The position numbers were made by a program, and so were the translations under genes. Of a stretch of DNA of 64,000 bases, positions 61,629-64,000 are shown one piece after another (positions within the stretch are counted from its first letter, which is position 1; every line of letters begins with the position of its first letter). Below the pieces are notes generated by a model. That model was not told the origin of the DNA. It was given only the letters and a program-made list of their open reading frames with translations, and searched no databases. The DNA is taken from the NCBI GenBank assembly GCA_944325835.1, contig CALVBO010000001.1:62001-126000 (forward strand), written 5' to 3'. The DNA comes from Candidatus Gastranaerophilales bacterium (GTDB lineage Bacteria; Cyanobacteriota; Vampirovibrionia; Gastranaerophilales; Gastranaerophilaceae).

Positions 61629-62832
61629 TTTGATGTTCCTTTCTGTATTCTTTTATAAATTTTGAACTTGACATTAACGGACTATTTTCCACTTCAAATT
61701 TATTACGCGCGATAATAGCCTCATTAAGCGTGTTTAAATTTTCGTCACGATAAAATATACCTGCCCGAGTTTTCATAAGCCTTAAATCGTAATCTGAGAG
61801 GGGATATTTTATAAATGATTTATTTTTAACTGCAATAGTACCGGTAAAATTGCCTGCACGTTCATTGTAAATTTTTCCGACATAAAATCCTGCGGCCAAA
61901 AAGGCGTTTCTTATTCTTGCGGAATTTGAATAAGTCAGAATACGTCCGTTTTCATCCAGATGTTTATGTAAGAGTTTAAAGAAGTCAACCGACCAGAGGC
62001 AAGGGCATTTTTCAGGTGTAAAGGCATCCAAAAATATAAGTTGATAAATTTTATTATCCTCCATAAGGGTCTTTCTTGCATCCTCTATATAATAGTCAAT
62101 ATTAAAAACGTCCATTTTAAGGGCTTTCTGCGCCTTTTTATAGCGACTTGATATATTCAAATAATATATATTATGTAACAAGGCGTTTAAAGAGCGTACG
62201 GAGGCACCAGACATCCTCTTCTTTTGCAAAAAACGGTAGTATTTAACGCCGGCATTATCAAAAAATAGAGATTTATCTTTTTCTCTCAAATACAGTTCCA
62301 AAAAATCAGAATTTAAAAAGTCCGGAAAGTTTTCTGCCAATTTTTCTATCAACAAATAATTTATAAAATTGTCATAGTCATACTGTTTTTCGATTTTACC
62401 GGTGCAAAGATGTTCAACTTTTTCTGTAGGCAAATTTTGATTTTCGGGTTTGTGTTTTGCGTTGCATGTAAAAAAAGGAGATAAAAATATTAATTCTTTA
62501 TCTGTGTCTACTGCTTTAATATATATTTTTCTGCTAGAAATATTATCGGAATATATCGTATCGTTATGTCGGTTTACATTTACATTTTTTTTGAAAAATT
62601 TTTCAAAGAAAAAATTTAAAAAACTTTTTGAATTGTATCCAATTCCGTAACAAATATCGAGAACATTTATTTCAGAAAAATTTTGCATATAGAAATCAAT
62701 ATCAGCAGGCAGCACAAATTTTTCGCATGCTTCAGCGTATGCACCGAACGTTGAATGGTATATATCATTGAATTCTTTGCTGTAAAGCCCGACCGAGCCG
62801 TCGTTGGTTATGTATGGACAAAAATCTTTCAT
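61621..62832 (-). CDS. MnmC2-like (DUF752) methyltransferase
   Basis: A 403-residue protein. The AdoMet-binding region VLDICYGIGYNSKSFLNFFF (near residue 56) and LIFLDAFTPEKCPCLWSVDFFKLL (near 275), followed by GRILTYSNSARIRNAFLAAGF, match the methyltransferase half of MnmC, which converts nm5U34 to mnm5U34 in tRNA. The N-terminal YITNDGSVGLYSKEFNDIYHS is also typical (substrate-binding phenotype of DUF752). It is longer than bacterial stand-alone MnmC2 because of an insert near residues 85-250. No FAD domain is fused; a separate FAD gene follows. Near-leaderless start likely. Confidence 0.82.
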   Translation of the reverse strand: MKDFCPYITNDGSVGLYSKEFNDIYHSTFGAYAEACEKFVLPADIDFYMQNFSEINVLDICYGIGYNSKSFLNFFFEKFFKKNVNVNRHNDTIYSDNISSRKIYIKAVDTDKELIFLSPFFTCNAKHKPENQNLPTEKVEHLCTGKIEKQYDYDNFINYLLIEKLAENFPDFLNSDFLELYLREKDKSLFFDNAGVKYYRFLQKKRMSGASVRSLNALLHNIYYLNISSRYKKAQKALKMDVFNIDYYIEDARKTLMEDNKIYQLIFLDAFTPEKCPCLWSVDFFKLLHKHLDENGRILTYSNSARIRNAFLAAGFYVGKIYNERAGNFTGTIAVKNKSFIKYPLSDYDLRLMKTRAGIFYRDENLNTLNEAIIARNKFEVENSPLMSSSKFIKEYRKEHQNV

Positions 62833-62841
62833 TACCTTACA

Positions 62842-62850
62842 ATTATATCA
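62842..62850 (-). promoter_or_regulatory. Extended -10 promoter of the MnmC2-like gene
   Basis: Minus strand: TGATATAAT, with TATAAT at 62847-62842, then nine bases to ATG at 62832. No -35 is recognisable, as allowed for extended -10 promoters. Same nine-base spacing as dnaX. Confidence 0.5.
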
Positions 62851-62906
62851 TAGCAAGGCTTTCGGGCATATTGTAAAGATATGTTAACTAAAATTTAAGC
62901 TGGTAA

Positions 62907-62936
62907 CGCAATTTTTTTATATTAAAATACTTTATA
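62907..62936 (+). promoter_or_regulatory. Candidate alternative promoter of the 62968 gene
   Basis: CGCAAT (62907-62912), exactly 17 bases, CTTTATA (62930-62936). Confidence 0.58.
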
Positions 62937-62967
62937 GAAATGTAAGTAGTAAAGAGGATTGGGAAAT

Positions 62968-63150
62968 ATGAAAAATTTATTCATCATTTTAATGAACGTT
63001 TTATTTTTGTTAGTAGTTGCAGCTGATGTTGTTGCTGTAAAATATGATTGCGACACTGCTCCTGTTGTTCAAAAATCTTGCTATCAGGAAAGACAGGCTC
63101 AAACACAATACAGCAATATCGCACAAACAACTTATAACTATAATATATAA
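62968..63150 (+). CDS. Small secreted or membrane-anchored protein of 60 residues
   Basis: From ATG 62968 (GAGGAT eight bases upstream). Hydrophobic residues 4-21 (LFIILMNVLFLLVVAADV) form a signal peptide or anchor. The remainder has two Cys (DCDTAP and KSCYQE) and a Gln/Asn/Tyr-rich end (QTTYNYNI). A good alternative-promoter copy lies 31 bases upstream. Small two-cysteine exported peptide; function unknown. Confidence 0.72.
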   Translation: MKNLFIILMNVLFLLVVAADVVAVKYDCDTAPVVQKSCYQERQAQTQYSNIAQTTYNYNI

Positions 63151-63153
63151 GGT

Positions 63154-63825
63154 TTACCAGAGAGCCTTAGGCATCAGGCGGTCGTAGAACCAGACTTCAA
63201 CACCGTCATAAAAAGGCGGAAAATCAATCTTCCCGTCAACACCAATGGCTCTTACAGGGATATTAACTTTCTCGGAGGCTTTCTTCAGAATTTCATACCC
63301 TCTCACAACATCATCTTTAGATGTTTCATCGCCAAAGTGGGTGTTTGAAATAAGGCCGGTAAAATGTTTCCAATCCCTCTTTTCAACGCCTTCAGAAAAA
63401 GTTATATATTCAATAATATTTTCAACATTACAGGTTTCAAACTTAGAAGTATTCACAACAAGATATATTTCTAAGTTTGTTTCTTTTTCAATATTATTGA
63501 GGATATCCAGAATATCAAGTCCGGACGCGCCGTAGCCAACATCAATTATGATATCACCGTCAACCGAAAGACAGTTCTGTTGTGTTGGTGTAATATAGCT
63601 TCCGGCTTCACCAAGCCCGAAATATTCAGGCTGGGTAATAACTTTTATACCTTCACTTTCAAGTTGTTTTGCAATCGGACGCAATGTATATGCCGGCTCA
63701 ACCGTATCCAGATCAACAAGCGTTACGGCTTTACCCGCTTTTGCGTACTGACGTGCCCTATTCAGCGCGGTTTCAGATTTTCCGCTTGCGTAAGCCCCTG
63801 CATAAACTTCAACTTTTCTAGCCAT
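63154..63825 (-). CDS. P-loop ATP-binding protein, ParA/CobQ-like
   Basis: A 223-residue P-loop protein. Walker A GAYASGKSETA lies at 9-19, followed by VTLVDLDTVEPAYTLR; DIIIDVGYGASGLDIL is the Walker-B-like strand. The layout resembles the SIMIBI class of small ATPases (ParA/MinD/CobQ). The distal half is unfamiliar; a maturation or assembly ATPase role is plausible. GGAGGAGA precedes the ATG. Divergent from fusA; four bases separate its stop from that of the small convergent protein at 63150. Confidence 0.72.
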   Translation of the reverse strand: MARKVEVYAGAYASGKSETALNRARQYAKAGKAVTLVDLDTVEPAYTLRPIAKQLESEGIKVITQPEYFGLGEAGSYITPTQQNCLSVDGDIIIDVGYGASGLDILDILNNIEKETNLEIYLVVNTSKFETCNVENIIEYITFSEGVEKRDWKHFTGLISNTHFGDETSKDDVVRGYEILKKASEKVNIPVRAIGVDGKIDFPPFYDGVEVWFYDRLMPKALW

Positions 63826-63867
63826 ATTCTCCTCCGATTTTCCTTATTTTAACACAAAAAACGTTAC

Positions 63868-63895
63868 TTGCTAAAATAATTGTTTGTGCCATAAT
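63868..63895 (+). promoter_or_regulatory. Candidate fusA promoter
   Basis: TTGCTA (63868-63873), 16 bases, CATAAT (63890-63895). An overlapping alternative is TTGTGC-17-TAAATA (63884-63912). Confidence 0.35.
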
Positions 63896-63963
63896 TAAAA
63901 TAAGGCTAAATAGTAAATAGCGTATATGTAAATATAATTGAAAAAGAAAAAGGAAAAACCAAA

Positions 63964-64000
63964 ATGGCAAGAAAAACTCCATTAGAGAAAATCAGAAACA
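63964..64000 (+). CDS. fusA: Elongation factor G, first codons only (cut by window edge)
   Basis: Only 12 codons are visible: MARKTPLEKIRN. This matches the conserved start of bacterial EF-G, especially cyanobacterial and related forms, where an IGIAAHIDAGKTT P-loop would follow. AAAGGAAA precedes the ATG. Twelve residues are too few for certainty; the first bases past the window would settle it. Confidence 0.72.
   Translation, partial: MARKTPLEKIRN

Noticed and set aside
1-64000. CRISPR array, prophage, integrase or transposase genes
   Set aside because: No regularly spaced direct repeats and no recognisable phage, integrase or transposase proteins were seen.

Overview
The window is a low-GC, gene-dense bacterial chromosome segment with no tRNA, rRNA, CRISPR array, prophage or intact insertion sequence that I could see. 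Overall character suggests a non-photosynthetic relative of cyanobacteria, Gastranaerophilales/Melainabacteria (Vampirovibrionia): a cyanobacterium-like EF-G start at the right edge, an SLH-domain envelope protein, superoxide reductase, pyruvate phosphate dikinase, P-protein subunit 2, and many large lineage-specific proteins of unknown function. The placement is inference; no 16S or marker phylogeny was possible.

Layout. 0-15 kb: a small secreted protein, then a minus-strand block (mnmG, a giant GH13-like protein, dnaX, a secreted protein, uvrA, a membrane-segment protein, a tandem universal stress protein) interrupted by one S66 peptidase. 15.7-23 kb: plus-strand block with a sigma factor overlapping gcvPB, a DUF2229-type protein, a membrane protein, miaA, an unknown protein and a membrane-anchored pectate-lyase-like protein. 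23-27.6 kb: a 1212-residue LysM/lytic transglycosylase/cysteine-peptidase-like protein and thyX. 27.7-35 kb: two sugar-type ABC permeases, an unknown/amidohydrolase gene pair, a ribbon-helix-helix protein and two unknown proteins. 35-40 kb: lepB with a polyprenyl synthase, an SLH protein with a degenerate secreted GH13 protein, and superoxide reductase. 40-47 kb: aroF, a gene with an elaborate leader, an ECF sigma/anti-sigma pair, two overlapping unknown genes, an orphan response regulator, an alcohol dehydrogenase and two small proteins. 47-64 kb: coaX, mlaE-mlaF, an aminotransferase, ppdK, several unknown proteins, two FAD oxidoreductases, an MnmC2-like methyltransferase, a P-loop protein and the first codons of fusA.

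Four patterns run across the window. (1) Several core genes (mnmG, uvrA, polyprenyl synthase, an ABC permease, mlaE, probably dnaX and others) have no Shine-Dalgarno sequence; instead a -10 box ends exactly 6 (or 9) bases before the start codon, as expected of leaderless mRNAs. (2) The lineage-specific unknown genes instead share another promoter-like signature, (A/C/G)GCAA(T/A) - 17 bases - (C/T/G)TTTATA, found upstream of at least seven genes. (3) A 107-221 bp structured repeat occurs four times, always in intergenic DNA and always in the same orientation, with compensatory base changes in its stems and exchangeable internal modules. (4) Many of the unknown proteins carry a short hydrophobic Phe-x-Gly or Phe-Gly motif, usually near the N-terminus, and lack a classical signal peptide.
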